A DNA stretch of 64,000 nt from Oscillospiraceae bacterium. Lineage in GTDB: Bacteria > Bacillota > Clostridia > Oscillospirales > Acutalibacteraceae. The stretch is taken from positions 124,001 through 188,000 of the forward strand of contig CAJTCU010000001.1 in the NCBI GenBank assembly GCA_910574935.1. Direction: 5' to 3'. Each line of letters opens with the position of its first letter. The stretch's first letter is position 1. Below are positions 1 to 9,189 of this stretch, one piece after another. The notes beneath the pieces were generated by a model, which saw nothing but the letters and a program-made list of their open reading frames with translations, was not told where the DNA came from and did no database searches. Made by a program: the position numbers and the translations under genes.

Positions 1-401
1 AGGCCGGAAAGGGCATTGATAAATGTGGAAATCATAATATTGCCCACCTCCAGTAAGGCGGACATCTGCAAATCGTCCAACTGGTTGTAGTCCTCAATGG
101 ACATGGAGAGCATTCTCCGCAAAATGATATTGATAAACTCCAGCGGCTGTACCGAAAGCATTACCCCGTTGAGCTGCCCGCCAATGCGCACCAGCACCCC
201 GGCGGTAACGGGCTCTGGGCCGCCGATCCAATCAATTGCCTCATTATACTCCATAATACGGACTTCCGGCAGCGTGATGCGCACCGGCGCGCCCAACATG
301 CCAGAAAGCGCGGTGGCCGCGTTGCCTGTGCCGATACTGCCAATTTCCCGCAAGGTATCTATCTCCAGGCTGCTTAATTCCGAATAATTCTTTATGACCA
401 T
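1..401 (-). CDS. cheC: CheC, CheY-P phosphatase (partial at window edge)
   Basis: The C-terminal part lies outside the window; 133 codons are visible. CheC dephosphorylates CheY-P and, in Bacillus-type chemotaxis, works with CheD in adaptation. CheC sites follow the pattern (D/S)x3Ex2Nx22P. The first is D15...E19, then S22 where Asn is expected, then P45. The second has S114, E118 and N121 in register. The start is the ATG at 401, preceded by GGAGGGGAAGAA. The gene is last in the visible part of the operon, after the two rod genes, matching the late cheC position in B. subtilis. Only the Ser at position 22 is odd: one catalytic site may be inactive. Confidence 0.93.
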   Translation of the reverse strand, partial: MVIKNYSELSSLEIDTLREIGSIGTGNAATALSGMLGAPVRITLPEVRIMEYNEAIDWIGGPEPVTAGVLVRIGGQLNGVMLSVQPLEFINIILRRMLSMSIEDYNQLDDLQMSALLEVGNIMISTFINALSG

Positions 402-477
402 TTCTTCCCCTCCAAAAACTAATGGCCGTTATTTTTACAGGGCGCGTTCTGTTGTTCCGCATTCCCTTCCCCGCGCT

Positions 478-1215
478 TTAGCGCCGCAGGTCGTTTACGG
501 TCGTCTCAATTTCATCCGAGGTCTGGATCATCTTTAGCGCGTAGGTAAAGGACCGCTGGGACTCAATGACTTTCGAAAGCTCATAGGCCAGGTCCACGTT
601 AGAGTTTTCCAGATATTTGTGCACCAGCTTTCCGGTGCCCAGGCGCAGCTGGCCGTTCTTTTCCACCGGGGCAAAACGGTTGTCGCCCAGGTGCTGCATG
701 CCGTTGGTATTGATAAAATCATAAATGCCCACCGGCAGCGCCTTATCCTGGTTCTCTGGGTCCACCTCTACCAGCCGGCCATTGTTGCCCATCACAAACT
801 TGCCAAAGCCATCGGACAGGTACCAGTGGGTCTCCATCTGGTTTTGGTCATTGCGCACCAAGTACTCAGACATGGTGAACGAACCATCCCGAGTGTAGGT
901 ATAGTCCCCAGTGGCAGGGTCCCATAGGGCAAAGAAGCCGTCGCCGTCAATGGCGTAGTCCATGGCCCGGCCGGTATCCGCCATTCCCCGTGAGCTAAAG
1001 TCCGTGTCTGCCGCTACCATGTAGGCCCCGGTGCCTCTGGGCAGCTGGTCGCCCTCGGCCGACTCCATAATAAAGTCATACATCAGGTCCGAAAACGCCG
1101 GCCGCTCAGCCTTAAAGCCATAGTTATTCACATTGGCAATATTATTGCCATGCACGTTCAGCCGCTCCTGCTGCTGCCAGGCGCCCACTGCGGCAGTGTA
1201 AAATGAAAGATTCAT
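478..1215 (-). CDS. flgG: Flagellar rod protein, FlgG/FlhP type
   Basis: This 245-residue protein belongs to the flagellar rod/hook family. The N-terminus has the amphipathic rod motif (NxxNxxTxG-like, here HGNNIANVNNYGFK around residues 20-33). The C-terminus ends in the family's coiled segment (NVDLAYELSKVIESQRSF, then TSDEIETTVNDLRR). It should form part of the distal rod, exported by the flagellar type III apparatus. I chose the ATG at 1215 because AAGGA lies upstream at good spacing; the open frame extends to 1275 but that stretch reads like leader sequence. It follows a second rod paralogue at 1410-2174, as flhO-flhP do in B. subtilis, so FlhP is an equally fair name. Confidence 0.9.
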   Translation of the reverse strand: MNLSFYTAAVGAWQQQERLNVHGNNIANVNNYGFKAERPAFSDLMYDFIMESAEGDQLPRGTGAYMVAADTDFSSRGMADTGRAMDYAIDGDGFFALWDPATGDYTYTRDGSFTMSEYLVRNDQNQMETHWYLSDGFGKFVMGNNGRLVEVDPENQDKALPVGIYDFINTNGMQHLGDNRFAPVEKNGQLRLGTGKLVHKYLENSNVDLAYELSKVIESQRSFTYALKMIQTSDEIETTVNDLRR

Positions 1216-1409
1216 CGTGAAAATTCCTTTCTTTATATAAATATAATAGAAAGTCCTGTAGATATATCCCAGCATGGGTCATATGGTTTTCTTACGTAAA
1301 GCAAACCGCCCATTAGCCTGCCAACGTTTCTGGCAAGGCATCCCAGCCCGCTGGCTCTGCTTGCGCCCCACCTAAAAGAGCACCCGCGCCACGGTCCGGC
1401 GGCCCGCCT

Positions 1410-2174
1410 TTACTGCATACGGCCAATGTCGTTGGCTGCGTGGCTCATCACCGTATCGTACATTCTAGTCAGGGTAGCCGAGCTCTGGTATCCCCGCTGG
1501 GCGGTGATCATTTTCACCATCTGCTGCACAAGCCCCACGTTAGACCGTTCCAGCATCCCATTTTGCACCACCACATTGTTCTGTGCCTGGTGCTGTGCGC
1601 CGCCAGGGGTAAACATGCCCATGGCGTCCTTTTCCAGGGTATCGGTATTTTCGAACACATACACGCCCACCTGGCCCAGATAGCCTCCATCCCGGGTATA
1701 GATGCGGCCGTAGTTGTCGGTCTGGATTTTGTCTGTCATCAAGAGAATCTCTTCCCCTTCGGGGTCCAGCACCCGGCCGTGGTCCGGCAGGCAGAGGTAT
1801 CCCTCGTCATCCAGGGAGAAGTTTCCCGCCCGGGTATAGACCACGCCCCCCTGGGTCTGAATGGCAAAAAAGCCCAGGCCCGTATTATCCGTAATGGCAA
1901 AGTCCAGGGGCATTCCGGTCTGGTCCAGGCTGCTCTGGGAGAAGTCTGTCACCAGCTCGCTGGGCACTGTAGCATAGCTCTGGTTGCCAATGTCCGTATA
2001 CAGCTTCTCCTTGTTGCCCACAATGGTGTACATAACCTCGTCAAAGGTCTGGGCGGTAAAGCAGTCAGCTTTGAAACCGGCTGTGGCCACATTGGCCATG
2101 TTGTTGGAGATTACGTTCAGGTTCTTCCCATAGGTAATCATCCCGGAGGTCAGGTTGTAAAATCCTTTTAGCAT
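1410..2174 (-). CDS. flgF: Flagellar rod protein, FlgF/FlhO type
   Basis: This 254-residue rod/hook-family protein starts with a typical segment (MLKGFYNLTSGMITYGKNLNVISNN is split here by position: residues 1-20, then the ISNNMANVATAGFK motif at about 21-34). It ends with the family signature SNVGLVQQMVKMITAQRGY before the final helix. It is expected to be a rod protein made before the hook. It sits directly upstream of the second rod gene at 478-1215 and 165 bases after the sigma-factor gene. A clear extended -10 promoter at 2234-2242 suggests that the rod pair can be transcribed on its own. Confidence 0.88.
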   Translation of the reverse strand: MLKGFYNLTSGMITYGKNLNVISNNMANVATAGFKADCFTAQTFDEVMYTIVGNKEKLYTDIGNQSYATVPSELVTDFSQSSLDQTGMPLDFAITDNTGLGFFAIQTQGGVVYTRAGNFSLDDEGYLCLPDHGRVLDPEGEEILLMTDKIQTDNYGRIYTRDGGYLGQVGVYVFENTDTLEKDAMGMFTPGGAQHQAQNNVVVQNGMLERSNVGLVQQMVKMITAQRGYQSSATLTRMYDTVMSHAANDIGRMQ

Positions 2175-2233
2175 ACTGTTTCCGCGTTCCTTTCCTGGCA
2201 GGCGCCGGTTTATGTGGGCCCCGCCTTATAATA

Positions 2234-2242
2234 ATTATAGCA
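2234..2242 (-). promoter_or_regulatory. Extended -10 promoter before the rod genes
   Basis: On the minus strand the sequence reads TGC followed by TATAAT, an extended -10 element. No good -35 is found 17 bases upstream. Transcription would start near 2228, about 55 bases before the ATG of the gene at 1410-2174. The same TGC-TATAAT arrangement occurs before cheA and before the RNA candidate near 32,520. Confidence 0.6.
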
Positions 2243-2338
2243 CTTATCCTCTGAAAACGCACTAGAAAATTGAAATTTTTTTATTTTTTAGTAATACTGC
2301 CAACTCGCCCGCCGGGGGATTCGGCCCTGAAAACGCCC

Positions 2339-3127
2339 TCACTCCCCGCCGCTAAGATAGCTCTGCATCAATACCCGCAGCTTTTGTACCGCCCGGGCGT
2401 GGATCTGGGATACCCGAGGGGGGGTGATCTGCATAACTGCGGCAATATCCTTCATTTTTAAGTTTTTCTCATAATACAGGGACAGCACCAGCTGTTCATT
2501 CTCTTTCATGGATGATATGGCCTGGGCCAGGGTCTGGGTCAATTCCTCGTTGAGCAGCGCCTGCTCGGGAAAGTTCTCTCCCCCGCCGTCGGCCTGGGGC
2601 TCAGCGGGCCATTGGTCATCGCTTTCAAAAAGCTCGTTTAGAGACAGCATACTGTGTAAAGAGGCATTGGCCATGGCCTCCTGATACTCCTCCATACTCA
2701 GGCCCAGGTGTTCCGCCACCTGGCGCTCGCTGGGCATCTCTCCGGATTTGTTATACAGCTCAGTCATAGCCTTTTCAATTCTCTGGGCCCGCTGGCGCAC
2801 GGTGCGGGGCACCCAGTCCTGCTGCCGGGCCAGGTCTACGATCATGCCCCGGATGCGCTTGGCCACATACATTTCAAAACGGCCTTTTTCCGGGTCAAAT
2901 TTATCCACCGCGTCGGCTAGCACAATCAGGCCCTCATTAATAATATCGTCCAGCTGGGTAAAGCTGGCAAACACCCCCCGAATTTGCAGGGCGATGCTTT
3001 TCACCAGCCCTGTATACCGCATGGCAATTTCCCACTTGATCTGCTGGTCCCCGGTCTCCCGGTACAGGGCGAACAGCTCCTCGGTGGTCATCTCCTCATA
3101 ATTTAGGCCTTTTCGGGCTGGACTCAT
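2339..3127 (-). CDS. sigD: Flagellar/motility sigma factor (FliA/SigD/WhiG family)
   Basis: This 262-residue sigma-70-family factor has the FliA/WhiG layout. Region 2 includes DDIINEGLIVLADAVDKFDP and a core-binding stretch. Region 3 has RTVRQRAQRIEKAM and an EHLGLSMEEYQEAM helix. Region 4 ends with MKDIAAVMQITPPRVSQI as the -35-binding helix-turn-helix. It should transcribe late flagellar genes from TAAA-N15-GCCGATAA-type promoters such as the one at 43936-43962, and be held by FlgM (43569-43877). Its ATG overlaps the flhA stop (ATGA), implying translational coupling. In B. subtilis flhF, flhG and several che genes lie between flhA and sigD; here nothing does. Confidence 0.93.
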   Translation of the reverse strand: MSPARKGLNYEEMTTEELFALYRETGDQQIKWEIAMRYTGLVKSIALQIRGVFASFTQLDDIINEGLIVLADAVDKFDPEKGRFEMYVAKRIRGMIVDLARQQDWVPRTVRQRAQRIEKAMTELYNKSGEMPSERQVAEHLGLSMEEYQEAMANASLHSMLSLNELFESDDQWPAEPQADGGGENFPEQALLNEELTQTLAQAISSMKENEQLVLSLYYEKNLKMKDIAAVMQITPPRVSQIHARAVQKLRVLMQSYLSGGE

Positions 3128-5223
3128 GAGCCCACCGCCCTTCTCATACTAGGCTGCTGCAAGGTGACGTTGCCCAAAGACTGTATCTGCACCGTGCCCA
3201 CAATCTCGCTGAAAGAGAGCACGTACAGGTTGGTGAAGTACTGGGAAAGCAGCCGGCTTAGATAAATGCGCACCACCTGGCTGGTCAGCAGAATAGGGGA
3301 CTGGCCCAGCTCCGCAAACTTGGGCATGTGCTCGGCCAACTGGGTAATCAGGGTCTGAATCAGGTCCGGCTCCATTGCCAGGTAAATGCCATGCTCATTC
3401 TTGGTAAGGGACGCCACCACCCGGCGCTCCACCTCGGCGTCCAGGGTAATAGCCCGCAGCTGGCCATCCTGGCAGAACCGCCGGGTAATGGTACGGCTTA
3501 GGGCGTTGCGTACACTTTCGGTGATCAGGTCCGGGTCCCGGGTGGTGCCCAGGGCGTCCACCATGGTCTCCAATATGGTCTGCATATCCCGAATGGGAAT
3601 GCCCTCCATCAGCAGATTGCGCAGCACTTTTTCCAGCAGCGCATAGGAGACCTGGGCCGGGCATGCTTCATCCACCAGCTCCGGCGAGGACTTTTTCAGG
3701 TTCTCCACCAGCTGGATGGTCTCCGTACGGGTCAGCAGCTCATAGGCATGCTTTTTGATGGTCTCCGAAAGATGGGTTAGCACCACGGACAGGGGATCTA
3801 TGACCGTATAGCCGTAAATCTCCGCCATTTCCTTGTTTTCCGGCAAAATCCACCGGGAGGGGATGCCATAGGCGGGCTCCACGGTTTCAATGCCGTCAAT
3901 TTCTCCCAGGGGCTTGGCGGGCTCTAGGGCCAAGTAATAGTCCACCAAAATTTCGCCCTTGGCCACTTCTTCGCCCTTAATCCGAATGGTGTACTGGTTG
4001 GTACCAATTACAGAGCTGTCGTGCATCCGCACCGTGGGCACCACAAAACCCATTTCCTGGGCATACTGCCGGCGGAAAATAACAATCCGGTTAATCAACT
4101 TGCCGCCGCTGCTCTCGTCCACCAGGGGGATAAGGCTATAGCCAAACTCCATCTCAATGGGCTCTACTGTCAGCAGGGAGTAAACATTGCTCACGTCCCG
4201 GTAATAGTCCGCCTCGGCCGGGGCCTCCTCCGGGGGCGGCAGCTCCTGCTGGGCCATGGCGGCGGCCGCCTCCTGCTCCTCTTGGGCCCGCATTTTGCGG
4301 CTCAAGAACAGGCCTACGCCAATGAGAATGGCGGCCACGATCATAAGGGAAAGATGGGGGGTATTCGGCATAACGGCCAGGAAAATCAGGGCCGCGCCAG
4401 CGGTGATAATGGCCCTGGGCTGGGCGGTGAACTGCTGAAGCACATCGTCGCTAAGGCTCCCCTCAGACACAGACCGGGTCACGATCATGCCGGTAGCGGT
4501 GGAGATCATCAGGGCAGGCAGCTGGGAAACCAAGCCGTCGCCAATGGTAACTGTGGAGTACTGGGTCAGCACTGTATTAATGTCCATGCCGCCCTGAACC
4601 ATACCAATAATGATTCCGCCAATGAGGTTTACAAAGGTAATAATCAGCGACATGACCGCGTCGCCTTTGACGATCTTGGTAGCGCCGTCCATAGCGCCGT
4701 AGAAATCGGCCTCCCGCTGAATCTTTCCCCGGCGGGTTCTGGCCTCCTGCTCGTTAATCAGACCCGTATTCAGGTCCGCGTCAATGGCCATCTGCTTACC
4801 GGGCATAGCGTCCAGGGTAAAGCGGGCGGCCACCTCGGCCACGCGCTCGGCGCCTTTGGTAATCACGATGAACTGTACCATTACAATGATAAAGAAGATA
4901 ATAAAGCCAATGACCACATTCCCGCTGGTGATCAAACTGCCAAATGCCGAGATAACGTCTCCGGCATAGCCATCCCGCAAAATCATTCGGGTGGATGAAA
5001 CGTTCAGACCCAACCGGAACAGGGTGGTAATCAACAGCAGGGATGGGTAAATGGAGAACTCCAGGGTCTCCTTAATATTCATGGTGATGAACAAAATGAC
5101 AATGGACAAAGAAATGTTGACCACCAGCAACACGTCCAGCAAAAATGCCGGCAATGGGATGATCAAAAACAAAACGATGACCACAACGAATAGTGCCACT
5201 GCGTTGTTCAAAATACGTTTCAT
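3124..5223 (-). CDS. flhA: Flagellar export gate protein FlhA
   Basis: FlhA is the large inner-membrane component of the flagellar type III export gate and binds chaperone-substrate complexes through its cytoplasmic domain. The 699-residue length is normal. About eight membrane segments occupy the first 330 residues, with the family's conserved cytoplasmic loop (FTLDAMPGKQMAIDADLNTG; then RRGKIQREADFYGAMDG). The C-terminal half is the soluble domain. The start is fixed by AAAGGAGG shortly before the ATG at 5223; the frame upstream of it is not protein-like. The flhB-flhA gap is about 240 bases, long for this operon. The stop overlaps the sigma-factor start. Confidence 0.96.
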   Translation of the reverse strand: MKRILNNAVALFVVVIVLFLIIPLPAFLLDVLLVVNISLSIVILFITMNIKETLEFSIYPSLLLITTLFRLGLNVSSTRMILRDGYAGDVISAFGSLITSGNVVIGFIIFFIIVMVQFIVITKGAERVAEVAARFTLDAMPGKQMAIDADLNTGLINEQEARTRRGKIQREADFYGAMDGATKIVKGDAVMSLIITFVNLIGGIIIGMVQGGMDINTVLTQYSTVTIGDGLVSQLPALMISTATGMIVTRSVSEGSLSDDVLQQFTAQPRAIITAGAALIFLAVMPNTPHLSLMIVAAILIGVGLFLSRKMRAQEEQEAAAAMAQQELPPPEEAPAEADYYRDVSNVYSLLTVEPIEMEFGYSLIPLVDESSGGKLINRIVIFRRQYAQEMGFVVPTVRMHDSSVIGTNQYTIRIKGEEVAKGEILVDYYLALEPAKPLGEIDGIETVEPAYGIPSRWILPENKEMAEIYGYTVIDPLSVVLTHLSETIKKHAYELLTRTETIQLVENLKKSSPELVDEACPAQVSYALLEKVLRNLLMEGIPIRDMQTILETMVDALGTTRDPDLITESVRNALSRTITRRFCQDGQLRAITLDAEVERRVVASLTKNEHGIYLAMEPDLIQTLITQLAEHMPKFAELGQSPILLTSQVVRIYLSRLLSQYFTNLYVLSFSEIVGTVQIQSLGNVTLQQPSMRRAVGS

Positions 5224-5461
5224 TGTGGTACCTCCTTTATGGTTAAGTCTAGGCCGCGGGGCTCTGCCTCTTGCCGGCCAAAGCGCCCGTGAAATATTTT
5301 CCCCATGCCAGCCGGGCGGCTTCTGCCCCAAGCAATAGGCGGGGTGGTTTCAGAAAGCTTTCGGCCAGGAAGGGCCTTTTTCGAAGCCGCCAGGTATTTC
5401 CCCGGCAATGGCTCCCAAACCAGGGGCGCCCTTCTCAATATAACAAATATAGTTCAATGGC

Positions 5462-6523
5462 TCACGCCAACTTATGTTCCAATTTAAGGATATATACCAG
5501 TACCTCGGCTACTGCGGAATACAAATCCGGCGGGATCTCCTGGTTAATTTCCACCTGGGCGTACAGGGCCCGGGCCAGGGGAACATTTTCCACCACTGGT
5601 ACCTTGGCCTCTTCCCCCTTGGCCACAATGCGCGCCGCCAGCTCGTCCTGGCCTTTGGCCAGCACCACCGGGGCCGCGTCTTTTCCCTGCTTATACCGCA
5701 GGGCCACCGCAAAATGGGTGGGGTTGCGCACAATAACGTCTGCCTGGGGCACCGAGGCCATCATCCGCTGCTGGGCCATGGTCCGCTGTATCTGCCGGAT
5801 CCGGCTTTTCACCTGGGGGTCGCCCTCGGTCTGCTTGTACTCCTCTTTAATCTCCTGCTTGCTCATCTTCATCTGCCGCTCATGCTCCCAGCGCTGGTAG
5901 AGGAAATCTAAAAACGCCACTGCCGCAAAAGCCAGGACAACCTGTAGCAACATATTAAAGATATTCATAAACAGGGCCTCGCAGGCCGCGTGCAAGTCCG
6001 TATACATAAAATTCGCGGCGGTATACATCACACCCGTAAGACAGTTGTAGATCAAGACCATCAGCAGCGTAATCTTAATTAGGCCCTTCAAGGCCTCAAT
6101 AATACTCCGCAGAGAAAAAAGCTTTTTAAACCCATTGAGTGGGTTAATTTTATTGAACTTAGGTTTAATAATTTCTCCCGCCACTAAAAAGCGGGTCTGG
6201 GCAACGGTAGCGGCTACGGCAATCAATGCGGTAGCCAGCAGCATGGGCCCCACGGTAATCACCACGGTAACAACCGCCTGGTGCACCACCTCGCCTAAAA
6301 AATCTATCGCGCTAAAATTCTCCTGGGATAGATAACCGTAGGCCCGGTGAAAAAAGTCTGTCATCCGGGACACGGCATTTGGGAACATGATCCGCAGCAT
6401 TAAAATGCTGCCCACCAAGGTGGATAAGGTGATAATGTCCTGGCATAGCAGCACATTGCCCTTTTTTCGTTCGTCACGCCGTCGTTTGGGCGTTGCCTTT
6501 TCGGTTTTATCATCGCCAGGCAT
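5462..6523 (-). CDS. flhB: Flagellar export switch protein FlhB
   Basis: FlhB (353 residues) controls the switch from rod/hook to filament export. The N-terminus is basic (KTEKATPKRRRDERKKGNV) and is followed by four membrane segments between about residues 30 and 210. The cytoplasmic domain contains the self-cleavage motif NPTH (in VRNPTHFAVALRYK). The C-terminal domain ends PPDLYSAVAEVLVYILKLEH. I prefer the ATG at 6523, six bases after AGAGGTGG; a GTG nine bases earlier lies inside that site. A second, free-standing copy of the FlhB C-terminal domain is encoded at 50722-51072. Confidence 0.96.
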   Translation of the reverse strand: MPGDDKTEKATPKRRRDERKKGNVLLCQDIITLSTLVGSILMLRIMFPNAVSRMTDFFHRAYGYLSQENFSAIDFLGEVVHQAVVTVVITVGPMLLATALIAVAATVAQTRFLVAGEIIKPKFNKINPLNGFKKLFSLRSIIEALKGLIKITLLMVLIYNCLTGVMYTAANFMYTDLHAACEALFMNIFNMLLQVVLAFAAVAFLDFLYQRWEHERQMKMSKQEIKEEYKQTEGDPQVKSRIRQIQRTMAQQRMMASVPQADVIVRNPTHFAVALRYKQGKDAAPVVLAKGQDELAARIVAKGEEAKVPVVENVPLARALYAQVEINQEIPPDLYSAVAEVLVYILKLEHKLA

Positions 6524-6559
6524 GTTGACCACCTCTTTTCCCTAGGGAGTGGGTCCGGC

Positions 6560-7336
6560 TTAGCCCCCTCCCGCCAGGGCAATGGCTTGCCGCACCTGGG
6601 ACAGCATGGTGTTTTCCATACTTAACAGGAACTCGCTAAAGGGGGCGATCAATGCGAAAATCATTAAAAGTCCCACCAGTACCTTTAACTCAATATTGAT
6701 TGCGAACACGTTGATTTGGGGAATGGCTTTCATCAGAATCCCCATACCCACCTGTCCCATCAGCTCCGCCCCCAAAACCGGCAGGCACATCTTCACAGCC
6801 AGCAGGGTGCAGTCAATGAACACCTCCACCGCCATCTCGGCGGCGTCTCTGCCCAGGCTGGCTGTACCAAAGGGCACCACCCCGCCCGAAGAAACCATGA
6901 GCCGCAAAAGGGTCTGGTGGCCATTGGCAGAGAAAAAAATTAAAATACTTAAAATATTTAACAGATTCGACGAGGGCGTTGACTGTCCCTGAAAGCTGGG
7001 ATCATAGGTCTGGGCCATCGCCATGCCCATCTGTTCGTCCATCATATGTCCCGCCAGGCTGGGCACATACAAAAATAAATTCATCACCACGCCCACCAGG
7101 TAGCCCATGGCCAGCTCTAAAAGCAGTTTCATGGCCAGTTCCAAAAAGGTGGCTGGGACCGGCACCGTACCCTCATAAGAGAACCCCGCCGCCACGGAAA
7201 AAACCAGAATCATGCCCGCCTTATAGTATCGGGGGATATTGCTGCGCCCAAAAAACGGGGTGAACAGCACAAAGCCGGCCATACGCATCATTATATACAG
7301 GAACAGGGTGAAGCCGTTCCAGTCAAAAAACTCCAC
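6560..7336 (-). CDS. fliR: Flagellar export gate protein FliR
   Basis: FliR (258 residues) is a membrane component of the export gate, stacking with FliP and FliQ. The sequence is almost wholly hydrophobic with about six membrane segments. It has the family's start (FTLFLYIMMRMAGFVLFTPFFG) split over residues 9-30, and the conserved GMGILMKAIPQINVF block at about 195-210. It follows fliQ by four bases and precedes flhB, the usual order fliP-fliQ-fliR-flhB. Confidence 0.95.
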   Translation of the reverse strand: MEFFDWNGFTLFLYIMMRMAGFVLFTPFFGRSNIPRYYKAGMILVFSVAAGFSYEGTVPVPATFLELAMKLLLELAMGYLVGVVMNLFLYVPSLAGHMMDEQMGMAMAQTYDPSFQGQSTPSSNLLNILSILIFFSANGHQTLLRLMVSSGGVVPFGTASLGRDAAEMAVEVFIDCTLLAVKMCLPVLGAELMGQVGMGILMKAIPQINVFAINIELKVLVGLLMIFALIAPFSEFLLSMENTMLSQVRQAIALAGGG

Positions 7337-7340
7337 AGCG

Positions 7341-7598
7341 TCACCCCTTCATCAGTTCAAACAGCCCTAAAGCAAATTCCTGCAAGGTGGTCAGCATCCA
7401 GCTGCCGCCGATTACAAGGAACAGCACTACCACGATCAGCTTCAAGATAAAGGAGATCGTCTGCTCGTGGATCTGGGTGACAGCCTGTAAAATGGCCACC
7501 ACTACGCCCATAATCATGCTCATCAGAAGCATGGGCCCCACCAGCCGGATCACCACGCCTATCGCGTCGCGGAAAACGTCTACCACTGGCAGATCCAA
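7341..7598 (-). CDS. fliQ: Flagellar export gate protein FliQ
   Basis: FliQ is an 85-residue two-helix membrane protein of the export gate; this is normal family length. Visible features are the first hydrophobic helix (VVIRLVGPMLLMSMIMGVVV), the polar turn AVTQIHEQTISFILK, which is the best conserved part of the family, and the second helix. It lies tightly between fliP and fliR. Confidence 0.95.
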   Translation of the reverse strand: MDLPVVDVFRDAIGVVIRLVGPMLLMSMIMGVVVAILQAVTQIHEQTISFILKLIVVVLFLVIGGSWMLTTLQEFALGLFELMKG

Positions 7599-7646
7599 GC
7601 AGCAGCCACCTCTCTTTCACAATAAAATTTCCCGCAGCCGTCTCTT

Positions 7647-8321
7647 TTAGTGGAACGTCTGCACCAGGGTGGAAAAAACCAGTTCCCAGCCATTTATGCT
7701 GACAAAGAGCAGCAGCTTAAAAGGCGTAGAAATCATGGAGGGCGGCAGCATTACCATACCCATGGACATTAACGTAGAAGCCACAATAATATCAATGAGC
7801 AAAAATGGAATATACAGGTAAAAGCCAATCTCAAAAGCCCGCTTCAGCTCTGTTGTGATAAACGCGGGGGTAATCACCCGCAGGGGCAGCTGAATGGAAG
7901 CTTCCTCACTGGTAGGCGTCTCTTGTCCAGCCATATCACAAAACATGCCCAAAGCGGAAGGCTCTGTGTTGCGCAGCATAAATTCCTTTAGGGGCGTTTG
8001 TGCCCGGTCGAAAAACTCCTCTTGGGTAATTTGCTCCTCCGTATAGGGCGTGTAGGCCTCGGCACTAATCTGGTCTATCACCGGACTCATGGTAAACAGC
8101 GTCATAAACAGGGCAATCCCCACCAAAACCATATTGGGCGGGGTCTGCTGGGTTCCCATGGCGTTTCGCAAAAAAGACAGCGTGATGATATACCTGGTAA
8201 ACGAGGTACACATGATGACCAGGGACGGCAGCAGGGCAATCAGAGTGGTAAGCAGGATAATTTCCAGCGCCTGCACACTGTCGCCGTTTATATTGATTAA
8301 TCCATCTAAGTTTTCAGGCAA
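7647..8321 (-). CDS. fliP: Flagellar export gate protein FliP
   Basis: FliP (224 residues) forms the core ring of the export gate. Recognisable blocks are SFTRYIITLSFLRNAMGTQQ at about residues 41-60, PPNMVLVGIALFMTLFTMSP, and the C-terminal VASTLMSMGMVMLPPSMIS then PFKLLLFV. No cleavable signal peptide precedes the first membrane segment, giving a short N-terminus of about 17 polar residues. It begins 11 bases after fliO. Confidence 0.96.
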   Translation of the reverse strand: MPENLDGLININGDSVQALEIILLTTLIALLPSLVIMCTSFTRYIITLSFLRNAMGTQQTPPNMVLVGIALFMTLFTMSPVIDQISAEAYTPYTEEQITQEEFFDRAQTPLKEFMLRNTEPSALGMFCDMAGQETPTSEEASIQLPLRVITPAFITTELKRAFEIGFYLYIPFLLIDIIVASTLMSMGMVMLPPSMISTPFKLLLFVSINGWELVFSTLVQTFH

Positions 8322-8331
8322 AAGATCACGC

Positions 8332-8757
8332 TCATTTCTTTTTGGGCAAATTGTCGCGCAGAATCTCTAAAAAACTGGGCTGCTGCGCGGTTACCTCTGG
8401 TTTTTGCAGCCAAGGAGCCGCCTCCTCTTGGGTCAATTCCGTAATCAGGCTAACACCCCCGCCGGTTACACCCAAAAGCAGACAGCGGCTGCCCAGACGT
8501 ACCAGCACCAAGCGCTCGTTTCTGCCCACACTGACCTGCCAGAGCAGCTGAAGCTTGTCTGCCCCGTTTAAGCCCCTGGCCCAGCCGGGCATGCCCCGCC
8601 GGCCAATTAGCTTTGTACACCAGTACGCCAGGGCCAGCACCGCGGCTACCGTAAGCAGCATTCCCAGCAGGGACAATATGTTGTCCCCCATGCTGGCGCT
8701 TAGGGTAAAGCGGTGCGGGACTCCCAGCGAATGAACCAAGGGAAAACTCGCCCCCAT
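8332..8757 (-). CDS. fliO: Flagellar biosynthesis protein FliO
   Basis: FliO (141 residues) is a bitopic protein that assists FliP ring assembly. One membrane segment is visible at about residues 25-47 (NILSLLGMLLTVAAVLALAY), followed by a small beta-rich soluble domain with the FliO pattern VSVGRNERLVLVRLGSRCLL. The N-terminus before the membrane helix is short and not homologous to anything I recognise. The start ATG overlaps the cheY stop as TAATG, supporting this start and translational coupling. FliO is poorly conserved, so the name rests mainly on this pattern and on its place between cheY and fliP. Confidence 0.88.
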   Translation of the reverse strand: MGASFPLVHSLGVPHRFTLSASMGDNILSLLGMLLTVAAVLALAYWCTKLIGRRGMPGWARGLNGADKLQLLWQVSVGRNERLVLVRLGSRCLLLGVTGGGVSLITELTQEEAAPWLQKPEVTAQQPSFLEILRDNLPKKK

Positions 8758-9122
8758 TAGGGTGCGCCGACGATGGAAGTGACGGTTTTCATAATACGGT
8801 CCGATTTAAAGGGCTTTACAATAAAATCTTTGGCCCCAGACTGGATCGCCTCAATCACCATGGCTTCCTGGCCCATGGCGGAACACATCACAATATTTGC
8901 GGAACCGTTCAGCTGGCGCATGGCCTTTAGCGCCTCCAGGCCGTCCATATTGGGCATGGTGATGTCCATAATGACCAGGTCTGGGTTCAGCTCTTTGAAC
9001 TTCTCCACCGCGTCGGCGCCGTCCACAGCCTCGTGCAGATCAGAGTAGCCGTTCTTGCTCAAGGTGTCTTTGATAACCTTACGCATAAAAGCAGCGTCGT
9101 CAACCAATAAGATTTTTGCCAT
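8757..9122 (-). CDS. cheY: Chemotaxis response regulator CheY
   Basis: This is a single receiver domain of 121 residues. The acid pair D8-D9, the phosphoacceptor D53 (in LVIMDITMPNMDG), the Ser in VMCSAMG and the Lys in FIVKPFKSD are all present. CheA-P should phosphorylate it, and CheY-P then binds the switch proteins FliM and FliY; FliY and CheC remove the phosphate. It sits between fliY and fliO exactly as in B. subtilis. Confidence 0.97.
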   Translation of the reverse strand: MAKILLVDDAAFMRKVIKDTLSKNGYSDLHEAVDGADAVEKFKELNPDLVIMDITMPNMDGLEALKAMRQLNGSANIVMCSAMGQEAMVIEAIQSGAKDFIVKPFKSDRIMKTVTSIVGAP

Positions 9123-9189
9123 TGTCTTTCATCCTCTTTTCAGTAATTGATAATATAATTGGTCTTTACAAGGGCCAGGCCCCACGGCC

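Noticed and set aside
4021-4998. 325-residue plus-strand ORF inside flhA
   Set aside because: Antisense shadow of flhA; composition (His, Asn, Gly, Gln) reflects the reverse of hydrophobic codons.
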